Part shown: piece by piece, positions 11,190 through 22,876 of the stretch
How positions within the stretch are numbered: the stretch's first letter is position 1
Layout: each line of letters starts with the position of its first letter
Assembly: GCF_036884655.1 (NCBI RefSeq)
Contig: NC_088331.1
Span: 13,345,001 to 13,409,000 of the forward strand
Direction of reading: 5' to 3'
DNA: 64,000 nt
Source: Musa acuminata AAA Group
Lineage: Eukaryota; Streptophyta; Magnoliopsida; Zingiberales; Musaceae
Position numbers and translations under genes: made by a program
The notes under the pieces: model-generated
What the model was told of the DNA's origin: nothing
The model's database searches: none
Seen by the model: the letters and a program-made list of their open reading frames with translations, nothing else

Positions 11190-12506
11190 GTGTGCTAGTT
11201 ATAGGTACCCTGTAAACCAATCACATGAGTGATGACACATGTGACATGATACACATTCTTTTTGCTTATTATTATTATGATATTTTCTCACTTTATATTG
11301 CTTATTCTATACATATATTGTGATGTCTGTGTATCTATGCAATTAGAATCAAATCATGATGAGATCATAATAATGAGACTAATTTATCTTTAAACATAGA
11401 CTCTAAATAATCTTAGTCATATATTACTCGAGAGGGACATCGAGATAACCAGACATACTGGTGTACTGTATACCGTTCCATATGATAGAGGTGACTGGTC
11501 TCATAGTTGTTCATGTGGGGACACTAGGGATATAGTACAGATGCTCATTGGAGAATGAGTTCACTAATTGATCTGCTTATGGAATGTTAGATAGTTAATG
11601 ATACTTGACGTTAGACAACGATTCTATAGTCTCAATTGTGTGTTTGTTCCTTAGACCTGAGACACCAAAGATACTTTGTATGAGTACTCCATTCTTTGAC
11701 GTCAAACTTATAAGTTTGGAAGTTTCAGATATGGTATAGCTAGTTTGTGAGAGGAAAATTCCATATATTCTTGCTTAAGCAAATCCCTAGCTAGAGTCAT
11801 TCGGATTGAGAGAGAAAGAGTTCTCTAGGAGAATTCGATTAGAGCAAGACTCAAGTAGAAACCGTATGAGCCTGATAGCACCATGACCGATATACAGTAT
11901 TTAAGGTATTAGATGGATGAGGGACCATAGGTATATGATAATTAAGGACATACATGTCCAATGGATTGGATTCCCTTGTATCGTTTTAAGACTACAACAT
12001 AGTGACATAGTATGTCCATAGTCGAGGAGTTAAGTGAGTTATTATGAAGATAATAATTCATTGAGCCAGAAGGAATTCTGATCGGTATGACTCATAGCCA
12101 GCTCAATATTGGGCCTAGAGGGTCACACACATATGGTAGGTATTGTGACAAGTAGAGGTTCTAATATGAGATATCCTTTGAGCCCCTATCTGATTAGATA
12201 TTTAATAAGCCCATGAATTATTAGATCCTATGGATGATATCCAATAAGAGCCAATGAGAGATTATTGGATAGAGATCCACTCATCTAAGAGGCTTGGGTA
12301 GTTGGATAGAGATTCAGTACCCAATAGGACAGTATCCATTAGGGTTAAGTTGATAATGAGCCTCTATAAATAGGAGGGAACCAAATGGCCATAGGCTGAG
12401 CCTTTTTGGTTGTCACATCCTATTCTCCTCTCTCATTCTCCTTAACCAGTAGGTATGGATCATTACTGCCATATGGATCACCACTAGAGAGGAGGACATT
12501 TGACCT
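11190..12506 (+). mobile_element. Probable LTR of the decayed copia element
   Basis: It begins TGTG directly after the gag-protease remnant, which suggests an LTR joined to an interior that has lost most of pol. It holds a TATAAATA box at 12365-12372 in a plus-strand context. The far end is cut by element F at 12507, so the CA terminus and target duplication cannot be checked. No ORF of note. Confidence 0.45.
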
Positions 12507-13664
12507 TGTTAGGATTAAGAGTGGCAATAAGAGGGGTGGGGTGAATTAGTGTAGCAAAAAAAATCGGTGATTTCAGAAAATATTCATTTCGATTAAATTT
12601 GTTTCAAAAAGATATTAAACTTGAAGGCGTTCATAAAAGTGTAAAGAGAAAGTTAAGGAAGATTGCAGTAATGTAAATTGCTTGAATAGAAATGCAAACC
12701 ATAATTTAGAGTGGTTTGGTCATTATGATCTATATCCACTTCCGATTCCTCCTCCGTTGAGGTTATCGGCGTCCACTAATGGTCTTCCTTCAATAGGCAA
12801 AGATCAACCACCTTTTACAACTCTTTCTCTTTTTATCAGGTTTAGAAGATAACTCTTACAAGCCTCACTCCTCTTTCTTAGATGATTACAAAGCTAAGAG
12901 AGGGAGGGGAGGACTCTTCTCACTTTTACAACACTTTAACACCCCAAGAATTCAATATTATGTTAACACTTTCGTGCCCTTTCATACAGAAAAGGGTGAG
13001 GTATTTATAGGCCTCGATGGCTTAAAAAATAGAGCTAAAAAATATCTCATTCTGATTTTTCGGGGTACTGGCGATACCACCGCCATTATTGGGCAGTACC
13101 ACCACCTGTCACTCTAACACTGGGCGGTACCACCGCTTGATAAAGCTAGGAGATCGAGCTCTAACGGTACCACCGCCTGACAAGGGTGGTACCACCGCTA
13201 GTAGCATTAACTGTCGATGGTACCACCGCATAGTCTGGGTTGTACTACTATAACACCCCACTTAGTCCCACATCGGAAGTGGGCAATGACTATAATTGGC
13301 TTATATGGGTCTGATGATTATACCATGTTAACTCCCACTTAATCATTTTGGTCCATGGTTGAAGGACCAAAATGGAGTTATTGGCCAGTTTGGCTTATTA
13401 GACTTGAGTTGTGATATTTGGTATTAGAGTCAACCTAGCATCGTGAATGGAGTTAGATCCACGGCGTGGAGCCACCACTAAGTTAAGCTTTATATGCACT
13501 ATACTAGGGTTATCTATGTTATGTTGGGCCTTGACGAGGACGTTAAGCTAATTGAGTTGGGGAAAATATAACACCCCATTATGCTCATCACGGCGTGGGC
13601 GGCTTATATGGGCCTGATGAGTGTACTATGTTAACTCTAGACTCGGGTCATGACAACTACCACC
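12507..13664 (-). mobile_element. Element F, LTR (left part)
   Basis: It starts TGTTAGGATTAAGAG and keeps, in diverged form, the G-rich tract and GTGAATTAGTG that mark one end of the LTRs of A, B and C, so F is an older relative in minus orientation. A TATTTATAGGCC at about 12994 is the reverse of the family TATA box. GGCGGTACCACCGCC-type repeats lie at 13060-13250. It contains a TRIM-like element from about 13249 and is interrupted at 13664 by element B; the LTR resumes at 32384. Confidence 0.75.
13249..13664 (+). mobile_element. TRIM-like miniature LTR element (partial)
   Basis: TATAACACCCCA occurs twice, at about 13249 and 13567, and each copy is followed at similar spacing by a GGCTTATATGGG(T/C)CTGATGA-type stretch, so the two are short direct repeats. 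Between them lie a degenerate primer-binding site TGGTATTAGAGTCAACC (from 13419) and a purine-rich run before the second repeat (about 13552-13566). Short LTRs, a PBS, a PPT and no coding capacity fit a TRIM. The first repeat includes TCCCACATCGG, common in plant TRIM LTRs. The second repeat is diverged or cut, so the right border is uncertain. Confidence 0.5.
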
Positions 13665-15796
13665 TGTTAGGATCGAGAGCACTAAGAGGGGGGGGGGGGG
13701 GTGAATTAGTGCAGCGGAAATCTTACAGCAATTTAAAAGCTAAAGCTGCGTTCGTCCGATAAAAAATGATTTCGATATAAAAGCAGAATCACAGTGCAGT
13801 TTGCGTCCAAGCGCAGTTTTGCGTCTAAGCGCAGTTTGCGTCTAAACACAGTTTGCGTCTAAGCGCAGTTTGCGTCTAAACGCAGTTTTACGTCTAAACG
13901 CAGTTTTACGTCTAAACGCAGTTTTGCGTCTAAACGCAGTTTTACGTCTAAACGCAGTTTTACGTTTAAACGCAGTTTTGCGTCTAAACGCAGTTTTACG
14001 TCTAAACGTAATTTTACGTCTAAATGTAGTTTTGCGTCTAAAAGCAGTTTTGAGCCTTGAAAAGCGTTTTACGTAGAAAGCAATTTGCAGTTATAAATGG
14101 AATCCGAATGTAAGCGTAAACTGCAGTGTGAAGATTGTACGAAAACACGATTTACGTTTGAATGCAGATTCTGAAAGATCAGAGCTTAGAAACTCGTTCG
14201 TAAAGGCGCAGAGGGCAGTAGCAATGTAGGAGGTTTGCAGTAATGATAAAGTACTCAAGGTAAAAGCAAACCAGAGATTTAGAGTGGTTCGGTCAGTCTT
14301 GACCTACTCCACTTTTGGCTTCCTCCTCCGACGAGGTCACCGACGTCAACTAGCTGCCTTCCTTCAATGGGCGAAGGCTAACTGCCCTTTTACAGTTTCT
14401 CTCCTTTTGACAGGCTCAGGAGACAACCTTTACAGATCCTTTCTCTCCTCTCTTTACAACTCAAGACTTGAAGAACAGAAGGAGGAGAACTTTAGGACTT
14501 TACACAAATTTGAGCTCTTAGAATCACTGAAAAGATCAAGAATTCGGTGTGGATCTGTATATTTTCAGTGTTGAATGGGTGGGGTATTTATAGGCCCCAA
14601 CCCAATTCAAATTTGGAGCTCAAAACGATCAAATCCCGGAATTCCGGGATCAGGCGGTTGCACCTCTTGACTGGAGAGGTGGCACCGCCTGGCAGAGCTC
14701 GAAGACTGAGCTCAGGCGATTGCACCTCTCTGCCAGAGCTCGAAGACTGAGCTCAGTGGTTGCATCGCCTGGCAGAGCTCGAAGTCTGAGCTCGGTGGTT
14801 GCATCACCTGGCAGAGCTCGAAACTGAGCTCAGGCTGATGCACCTCTCTGCTAGAGCTCGAAGACTGAGCTCAGTGGTTGCATCGCCTGGCAGAGCTCGA
14901 AGTCTGAGCTCGGTGGTTGCATCACCTGGTAGAGCTCGAAACTGAGCTCAGGCTGATGCACCTCTCTGCCAGAGGTGGTTGCATCTCTCTGCCAGAGCTC
15001 GAAGACCGAGCTCAGGCGATGCATCTCCTGTCCAAAGAGGTTGCACCTCTCTGCCAGAGCTCGAAGACCGAGCTCGGTGGTTGCACCTCTTGGCAGAGCT
15101 CGAAACTTGAGCTCTGGCGGTGCTACCTCTTGACAGAGGAGGTTGCACCGCCCAGTCTCGCTTGGAGACTGAGCCCTGGGCGATTGCACCTCTTGACTGG
15201 GGCGGTTGCACCGCCCAGTCCCGCAGCCCAGGCGGTTGCACCTCCTGGCCTAGGCGGTTGCACCGCCTGGTGCAATCAGGGTCCGAATGGTTCGCTCCAT
15301 TCGGCCCAATTTGAATCTTTTCAGGGGCCCAATTGCCCCAAGATTAAGCTAATGGGATCACCTCCCATTTTCAAGCTTAATCATCGTGCTAACTATGATT
15401 AACTCTAAGACAACTTCTGCAGCTATGCTCCGATGCGTCAATCGCTTCTTCCGGCGAGTTTCCGGCGAACTTCCGTCGATCATCCGATAAACCCTCGGTG
15501 ATTCTTCTGCGGACATCCGGCATACTCCTGGACTTTGCGACGATCCACTTGGCGAGTTCCGACGAGCTTCGCTTGGCAAGCTTCTGGACTTCTCGGATCT
15601 GTTCTCGCTGAACCTCCGACGACCGTCCGAACTTCCGTCGAACTCTCGAACTCCCAACGTGATCATGATCTTGACTCCGGCGCAACACCTGCTGCTTGTC
15701 TTACTCTCATCGTAGTTAATCCTGCACACTTATCTCAACACATAGATTAGATAACAAATGACAATTGACTTCATCATCAAAATCCGAGATTCAACA
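13665..15796 (-). repeat. Element B 3' LTR
   Basis: 2132 bp, TGTTAGG...TTCAACA. It has a 14-bp G tract at 13689-13702, the 18-bp tandem array (about 13790-14055), the reversed TATA box TATTTATA near 14585, and the GC-rich repeat zone 14650-15270. It is 121 bp shorter than its partner, mostly from fewer tandem units. Confidence 0.95.
13790..14055. repeat. 18-bp tandem array in element B 3' LTR
   Basis: From 13873 about ten in-phase copies of the unit ACGTCTAAACGCAGTTTT, preceded by 15-17 bp variants. The 5' LTR of the same element has about 14 in-phase copies. The array opens a spurious reading frame repeating RLNAVL. Confidence 0.95.
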
Positions 15797-16614
15797 ATCT
15801 CCCCCTTTTTGATGATGACAATCAATTGATAAAGGAGTTGTCCTTAACTCCCCCTATCTATATGCCATAGTTGAGATAAGTCAACCTTGAATTCAAGACC
15901 TAAGAATTCAAGTGACGTATTGATAAGTTAGATCAGTTAAACTTATCAATGCTCCCATCATGATGCCCATCATGATGTATCTCTTCAAGAATGATGTCAA
16001 GACATGACATACATCATCAAGTTTGTATGATAGTGTTTGTAACTATTCATCATGTAATCATATAAAGCTACGAAGGACTTTTTACATGATGCACACATTT
16101 GAGATTTTCTAGCAAGTTTGCATTTTCTTCACAATATAGAATATCAAATCAACACATGATGCAAACTATAGCACATGTTCACATATCTCTTGGTGATGCA
16201 AGGATGGCATAACTATAACATTGTTTATAGCATCACTCAAGTATTTGCAACTATGACATAGACATGATTATGACAGTTCAGCTATGACATAGTGTTTATC
16301 AATTCATATGTTTCTCCCCCTTTGTCATCAACAAAAAGCATGATAGCATTATCAAGCACATAAAGGAAGTCATGACACATATAATTCTTTGAATATCTCT
16401 TTATTGTTTGTTGCTTGAAGGAGGAAAGTCAATTTTCAAAAAGTTTTCATAAGAGTGTACAGGAACATCCCATTTTTAGCATACAAACCGAAAAATGAAC
16501 TTCTTACATGCATTTGGTTAAAAATATGTGTCACATAATTTGCAACATGTTATTTGATCAAGCGTTGTCAAGGCATGTAATAGTAATAACATCCGAAAAA
16601 TAATTTTAACCAGT
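15797..16614 (-). other. Element B 3' non-coding region with PPTs
   Basis: The polypurine tract AAAAAGGGGGAGAT (minus strand) abuts the 3' LTR at 15797-15810. A second PPT-like GATGACAAAGGGGGAGAA lies at 16313-16330. The rest is AT-rich and carries no ORF. Confidence 0.85.
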
Positions 16615-17003
16615 TTAAGTATTCGGACACATCAACATTCCTAATTCTCTTCTTATGTAATCAAATTGTTCTTCACATAGGGGTTTTGTAAAGATATCAG
16701 CTAGTTGATGTTTGGTATCAATAAACTCTATGGTTACATCATGATTAGTGACATGATCTCGTATAAAGTGATGTCTAATATCAATGTGTTTTGTTCTTGA
16801 GTGTTGTATAGGATTTTTAGTTAAGCATATTGCACTCGTGTTATCACATTTAATGGGAATATCTTTAAGATTCACTTTGTAATCTTCTAAAGTGTTTTTC
16901 ATCCATACAACTTGTGCACAGCATGCACTTGCTGCAATGTATTCAGCTTCGGTTGTTGATAGAGCAACCGAGTTTTGTTTCTTAGATGACCAGGATACAA
17001 GGG
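16615..17003 (-). pseudogene. RNase H C-terminal remnant of pol
   Basis: Encodes the last part of RNase H as in element [22 protein letters not shown] near 16990-16930 through to [10 protein letters not shown] at the stop (16615). It keeps the Glu of TTEAE and the Asp of KCDNTSA but lacks the first catalytic Asp and everything upstream. Similarity to C breaks off at about 17003 in GGGCATG, where captured sequence begins. It has no start codon of its own. Confidence 0.92.
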
Positions 17004-17303
17004 CATGATAGCAATCATATTAGTAATAGCAACCATATCGATGTCATACTGCTGACTTATCAACTACATTGGTATGTTGCTTCATATTTTTCAAGGCATA
17101 GGCTTTTAAACTTTTTTAGTTTCAGTGTAAAATCCGAGATAAACAACAAGAGATGTTTGCAAATATGCTTACACAAACAAAGATAACCATATCAGGGTAA
17201 CATATGTACAGCATATCAGGTAACCATAAAAACAAAGTCCTTCATGAATAACATAAGGAGTTTACAACATGTCATATCAAAAACAGCAGATGTTCATACA
17301 AGC
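17004..17303 (-). other. Captured 3' flank of ORF371 in element B
   Basis: Non-coding sequence joined to the RNase H stub. The same segment lies downstream of ORF371 in element A (about 21470-21760) and, in part, at 1-67. It marks the end of the captured block. Confidence 0.75.
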
Positions 17304-18233
17304 TCATTCATGGGGTGGAAGATTAAAGTGCCTAAGTAAAGAGTCAAATTGTCGATGGATTTGCTGCAGCTCGGTTAGGATTTGATCTTGTCGAAGTTCA
17401 AGCCGTTCTTGTCTTTGTTCAAATCGGTCCATCCGAATCCCGATATCTTCGATGGATGATGTGTGAGTTTGCTCAACCGGATGTGTTTCCTCAAAGGGAC
17501 AGATCGGAGGAGATTGGGTACTCCTAAAGACTGGGGTTTCCGGCTCTGGTTCAGATTCAGGTTCAGGCTGAGGGGGATCAGTTCTTCTAGGCATTCTAAC
17601 CCAGTTACCGTTTCTATAGTGACATCTTAGTCGGTGAAGTAGATTTTTGTTTATTATGCTGAATCTATCTACTTTCATTACTTCTTCTTCTAGTGGTATT
17701 TGAATGTCGTAAGCTTTCATTATTCTAGTAATTATTCCACCATATGGGAGCATCATATCTTTCGTAGATAATTCTAACATGTTTTGTTGGATCAGATAGC
17801 CAAGACAAATGTCACGTCCTTTCATGATTAGGTACATAATTCCTAATTCCAATTGACTCACTTCATCATGATGGTATTGTTTAGGAAGAATTATACTAGT
17901 CATGATATGATGAAGTATCTTAGTGTTAATAGGCAGTAGATGTTCACAACTTTTAGGAACAGATTCTATGTTAGGATCGGCAAGGATTGTTCCTAAGGCT
18001 TCAACGTAGGATGTTTCAATGGTTTTTTCATCCCATAATCCTTTAAAGTAAAGTCCTATGCTTTTCATGGGAATACCTATCATATCACAAATGAATCTAT
18101 TAGTGATTGAGATGTGTTGTCCTAAGAGATAGGTTGACATCCTTTCTTCATCATCTATTTGCATGTTGTTGTAAAACAATCTAACTAGTCTAGGATAGAT
18201 GGGTTCATTGATCTGCAAAATTGAAAGTAGATT
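17304..18233 (-). pseudogene. ORF371 of element B, C-terminal 310 codons
   Basis: This is the ORF371 copy of element B, cut by insertion of A at 18233/27595; the N-terminal codons are at 27600-27791. The reading frame is open on both sides, so it was intact before the insertion. It differs from the A copy at a few dozen codons at most, for example KGLWDEKTIETSY against KGSWDENTIGTSY, and has an extra PE pair in the linker. Function unknown, as for the other copies. Confidence 0.85.
18229..18233. repeat. Target site duplication of element A, left copy
   Basis: AGATT immediately before the LTR; the matching AGATT is at 27595-27599. Removing A and one copy restores continuity with the ORF371 sequence of the other elements. 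Confidence 0.95.
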
Positions 18234-20550
18234 TGTTAGGATCAAGAGCACTAAGAGGGGGGGGGTGAATTAGTGCAGCGGAAATCTTATAATAATTTAA
18301 AAACCAAAAGCTGCGTTCGTTCAAAAACTATTATGATGCAAAAGCAAATTCTCAGTTTGTATCTAAGTGCAGTTTGCGTCTAAGCGCAGATTGCGTTTAA
18401 GCGCAGTTTTGCGTCTAAGCGCAGTTTTGCGTCTAAGCGCAGTTTTGCGTCTAAACTCAGATTTACGTCTAAATGCAGATTTACGTCTAAACGCAGATTT
18501 ACGTCTAAACGCAGTTTTACGTCTAAACGCAGTTTTACGTTTAAACGCAGTTTTACGTCTAAACGCAGATTTACGTCTAAACGCAGTTTTACGTCTAAAC
18601 GTAGTTTTACGTCTAAACGCAGATTTACGTCTAAACGCAGTTTTACGTCTAGATGCAGATTTACGTCTAAACTTTGAAACTCGTTTGTATATTCGCAGAA
18701 GGCAGTATGCAGTTGAAATCAAGACGTAAACGTAAACTGAAATCTGAAGATTGAGCGAAGAAACCCGATTTACGTCTGAATGCAGTTTTACGTCTAAATG
18801 TTGAAACTCGTTCGTAAAATCGTAGAGGACAGATTGCAGTTATTAATAGGATTAAAATGTAAGCGTAAACTGCAAAGAAGCTCGTTCGTAAAAGGGCGGA
18901 AAACAGTTCTGCAGAATCAAACGTAAACGTAAACTGTAATGTATGAAGTTACGTCTGAATGCAGATTTGGAAGAACAGCTCTTAGAACTTGTTCGTGAAA
19001 GCGCAGAGAGCAGTAGTGATGAGGGAGGTTTGCAGTAATGATAAAGTGCTCGAAATTAAACGCAAACCAGAGATTTAGAGTGGTTCGGTCAGCCTTGACC
19101 TACTCCACTTTTGGCTTCCTCCACCGATGAGGTTGCCGACGTCAACTAGGTGCCTTCCTTCAATGGGCGAAGGCCAAACTTCCCTCTTACAATTTCTCTC
19201 CTTTTGACAGGTTTAGGAGACAACCTTTACAGACCTTTCTCTCCTCACTTTACAATTGGAAACTTGAAGAACAGAAGGAGGAGACTTAAAGGCTTTTACA
19301 ACACTTTTGAGCTCTTTAGAATCACAGAAAAGATCACAATTTCGGTATGGGTCTGTGTCTTTCCAGTGCTGAATGGGTGGGGTATTTATAGGCCCCAACC
19401 CAATTCAAAATTCGAGCTCAAAACGATCAAATCCCAGAATTCTGGGATCAGGCGGTTGCACCTCTCGACTGGAGAGGTGGCACCGCCTGGCAGAGCTCGA
19501 AGACTGAGCTCTGCCGATTGCTTCTTCTCTGCCAGAGCTCGAAGACTGAGCTCGATGGTTGCATCACCTGGCAGAGCTCGAAGACTGAGCTTGGTGGTTG
19601 CATCACCTGGCAGAGCTCGAAATCTGAGCTCGGTGGTTGCATCACTTGGCAGAGCTCCAAACTGAGCTCAAGCTGATGCACCATTCTGCCATAGCTCGAA
19701 GACTGAGCTTGGTGAATGCATCACCTGGCAAAGCTCGAGACTGAGCTCAGGCTGATGCACCACTCTGCCAGAGCTCGAAGACTGAGCTCGGTGGATGCAT
19801 CGCCTGGCAGAGCTCGGAACTTGAGCTCTGGCGGTGCAACCTCTTGGCTGGAGCGGTTGCACCTCCCAGCCTTGCAACCCTGGCGGTTGCACCTCCTGGC
19901 TGGGGCGGTTGCACCTCTCAACCCCACAGCCCAGGCGGTTGCACCTCCTGGCTGGGGCGGTTGCACCTCTCAACCCTACAGCCCAGGCGGTTGCACCTCC
20001 TGGCTGGGGCGGTTGCACCTCCTGGTGCAATCAGGGTCCGAATGGTTCACTCCATTCGACCCACTTTGAATCTTTTCAGGGGCCCAATTGCCCCAAGATT
20101 AAGCTAATGGGATCACCTCCCATTTTCATGCTTAATCATCGTGCTAACTACGATTATCTCTAAGACAACTTCTGCAGCTTTGCGCCGATGCGTCAATCGC
20201 TTCTTCCGGCGAGTTTCCGGCCAACTTCCGTCGATCAACCGATAACCCTCGGTGATCCTTCTGCGGACATCCGGCATACTCCTGGACTTTGCGACGATCC
20301 ACTTGGCGAGTTCCGACGAGCTTCGCTTGGCAAGCTTCTGGACTTCTCGGATCTGTTCTCTCTGAACCTCCGACGACCGTCCGAACTTCCGTCGAACTCT
20401 CGAACTCCCAACGTGATCATGATCTTGACTCCGGCGCAACTCCTGCTGCTTGTCTTATTCTCATCGTAGTTAATCCTGCACACTTATCTCAACACATAGA
20501 TTAGATAACAAATGACAATTGACTTCATCATCAAAATCCGAGATTCAACA
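18234..20550 (-). repeat. Element A 3' LTR
   Basis: 2317 bp, TGTTAGGATC...TTCAACA. It holds the 18-bp array at 18353-18680, reversed TATA box near 19382, and GC-rich palindromic repeats 19450-20030. Virtually identical to the 5' copy. Confidence 0.96.
18353..18680. repeat. 18-bp tandem array, element A 3' LTR
   Basis: About 18 units alternating between ...CGCAGTTTTACGTCTAAA and ...CGCAGATTTACGTCTAAA variants. The same array is at 25397-25724 in the 5' LTR. Confidence 0.95.
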
Positions 20551-21760
20551 ATCTCCCCCTTTTTGATGATGACAATCAATTGATAACGGAGTTGTCCTTA
20601 ACTCCCCCTATCTATATGCCATAGTTGAGATAAGTCAACCTTGAATTCAAGACCTAAGAATTCAAGTGACGTATTGATAAGTTAGATCAGTTAAACTTAT
20701 CAATGCTCCCATCATGATGCCCATCATGATGTATCTCTTCAAGTATTATGTCAAGGCATGACATACATCAAAAAGTTTGTATGAAAGTGTTTGTAACCAT
20801 TCATCATGCAATCATATAAAGCAACGAAGGACTTTTTACATGATGCTTACATTTGAGATTTGCTAGCAAGTTTGCATTTTCTATAGAATATCAAATCAAG
20901 ATATGATGCAAACTATAGCACATGTTCACATATCTCTTGGTGATGCAAGGATGGCATAACATTGTTTATAGCATCACTCAAGTATTTGCAACTATGACAT
21001 AGATATGATTATGGCAGTTCAGCTATGACATAGTGTTTATCAATTCATATTTTTCTCCCCCTTTGTCATCAACAAAAAGTATGATAGCATTATCAAGCAT
21101 ATGAAGGAAGTCATGACATATATCTCTTTATTGTTTTTGCTTGACGGAGGAAAGTCATTTTCTCAAGAGTTTTCATAAGAGTGTACGGGAACATCCCATT
21201 TTTAGCATACAACCCGAAAAATGAACTTCTTACATGCATTTGGTTAAAAATATTTGTCACATAATTTGCAACATGTTATTTGATCAAGCGTTGTCAAGGC
21301 ATGTAATAGTAATAACATCCGAAAAATAATTTTGATGTAGTAACACAATTATTTCAAGTGCAGCATTATATCATATTGCATAGCAGGATTTTTATTTCAG
21401 CAAGTATAGCATTGCATCACATGGTAAGATATCAGCTCGTATGATGCAAATTTTTGTTTGATACATGGCATGATAGCAATCATATTAGCAATAGCAACCA
21501 TATCAATGTCATACTGCTGACTTATCAACTTACATTGGTATGTTGCTTCATATTTTCAAGGCATAGGCTTTTAAACCTTTTTAGTTTCAGTAAAAAAGAC
21601 GAGATAAACAACAAGAGATGTTTGCAAATATGCTTACATAGATGAAGATAACCATATCAGGGTAACAGCATATCAGGTAACCATAAAGACAAAGTCCTTC
21701 ATGAATAACATAAGGAGTTTACAACATGTCATATCAAAAGCATCAGATGTTTATACAAGC
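20551..21760 (-). other. Element A 3' non-coding region
   Basis: PPT AAAAAGGGGGAGAT (minus) abuts the LTR at 20551-20564, with a second PPT-like GATGACAAAGGGGGAGAA at about 21055-21072. Around 21340 the sequence leaves the pol 3' end seen in B and C and runs into the flank of ORF371. No ORF. Confidence 0.8.
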
Positions 21761-22876
21761 TTATTCATGAGGTGGAAGATTAAAGTGCCTAAATAAAGAG
21801 TCAAATTGTCGATGGATTTGTTGTAGCTCGGTTAGGATTTGATCTTGTCGAAGTTCAAGCCTTTCTTGTCGTTGCTCAAATCGGTCCATCCGAATCCCGA
21901 TATCTTCGATGGATGATGTGTGAGTTTGCTCAACCGGATGTGTTTCCTCAAAGGGACAGATCGGAGGAGAGTGGGTACTCCTAAAGACTGGGGTTTCCGG
22001 CTCTGGTTCAGGTTCAAGCTGAGGGGGATCAGTTCTTCTAGGCATTCTAACCCAGTTACCGTTTCTATAGTGACATCTCAGTCGGTGAAGTAGATTTTTG
22101 TTTATTATGCTGTATCTATCTGATTTCATTACTTCTTCTTCTAGTGGTATTTGAATGTCGTAAGCTTTCATTATTCTAGTAATAATTCCACCATATGGGA
22201 GCATCATATCTTTCGTAGATAATTCCAACATGTTTTGTTGGATCAGATAGCCAAGACAAATGTCACGTTCTTTCATAATTAGGTACATAATTCCTAATTC
22301 CAATTGACTCACTTCATCATGATGGTATTGCTTAGGAAGAATTATACTAGTCATGATATGATGAAGTATCTTAGTGTTAAAGGGCATTAGATGTTCACAA
22401 CTTTTAGGAATAGATTCTATGTTAGGATTGGCAAGGATTGTTCCTAAGGCGTCAACGTAAGATGTTCCAATAGTATTTTCATCCCATGATCCTTTAAAGT
22501 AAAGTCCTATGCTTTTCATGGGAATACCTATTATATCACAAATGAATCTATCAGTGATTGAAATGTGTTGTCCTAATAGATAGGTTGATATCCTTTCTTC
22601 ATCATCTTTTTGCATGTTGTTATAAAACAATCTAACTAGTCTAGGATAAATGGGTTCGTTGATCTGCAAAATGGGAAGTAGATTTAGGTTTGCAAACCAA
22701 TGGATAGTCTCTACATCTCTTAGTTCATTCAGATCTACATATTTTCCCTTATTGATGCTTCTTAGTTCGAAGGAGAGAAATTTTTCAGCATGGTTTTTGG
22801 AATCAAAAAGAGAGAGATCAAACTCTTCTACTACTCTCCTCTTTCCCTTGTCCCTTGAGGATCTTCTAGATCCCAT
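21761..22876 (-). CDS. ORF371 of element A
   Basis: Intact 371 codons from ATG at 22876, in the sense orientation of the element and about 770 bp downstream of the gag stop. Basic N-terminus (4-16), a predicted globular middle with IYPRLVRLFYNNM (76-88), an acidic/proline linker and a coiled-coil-like C-terminus (330-371). It resembles the plant PF20167-type 'putative plant transposon protein' domain found around many plant LTR elements; this is recognition from memory. It replaces pol in this element. Possible roles are a structural or chromatin-targeting accessory protein, or a passenger; the sequence does not decide. It is unlikely to be an envelope protein, as there is no signal peptide or transmembrane helix. 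Confidence 0.78.
   Translation of the reverse strand: MGSRRSSRDKGKRRVVEEFDLSLFDSKNHAEKFLSFELRSINKGKYVDLNELRDVETIHWFANLNLLPILQINEPIYPRLVRLFYNNMQKDDEERISTYLLGQHISITDRFICDIIGIPMKSIGLYFKGSWDENTIGTSYVDALGTILANPNIESIPKSCEHLMPFNTKILHHIMTSIILPKQYHHDEVSQLELGIMYLIMKERDICLGYLIQQNMLELSTKDMMLPYGGIITRIMKAYDIQIPLEEEVMKSDRYSIINKNLLHRLRCHYRNGNWVRMPRRTDPPQLEPEPEPETPVFRSTHSPPICPFEETHPVEQTHTSSIEDIGIRMDRFEQRQERLELRQDQILTELQQIHRQFDSLFRHFNLPPHE

Noticed and set aside
13790..14055. Array of short repeats that could suggest a CRISPR or a satellite
   Set aside because: Units abut with no unique spacers, and the array sits at the same place in every LTR of a plant retroelement; not CRISPR, and not a free satellite.
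18363..18729. ORFs of about 120 codons on both strands reading RLNAVL or RRKTAF repeats
   Set aside because: They are made by the 18-bp array, whose length is a multiple of three, so any frame without a stop stays open. No real protein is implied.
19448..20163. Overlapping Ser/Pro/Cys/Trp-rich ORFs in all LTRs
   Set aside because: They arise from GC-rich non-coding repeats of the U3 region, occur on both strands in several frames, and change with repeat number.
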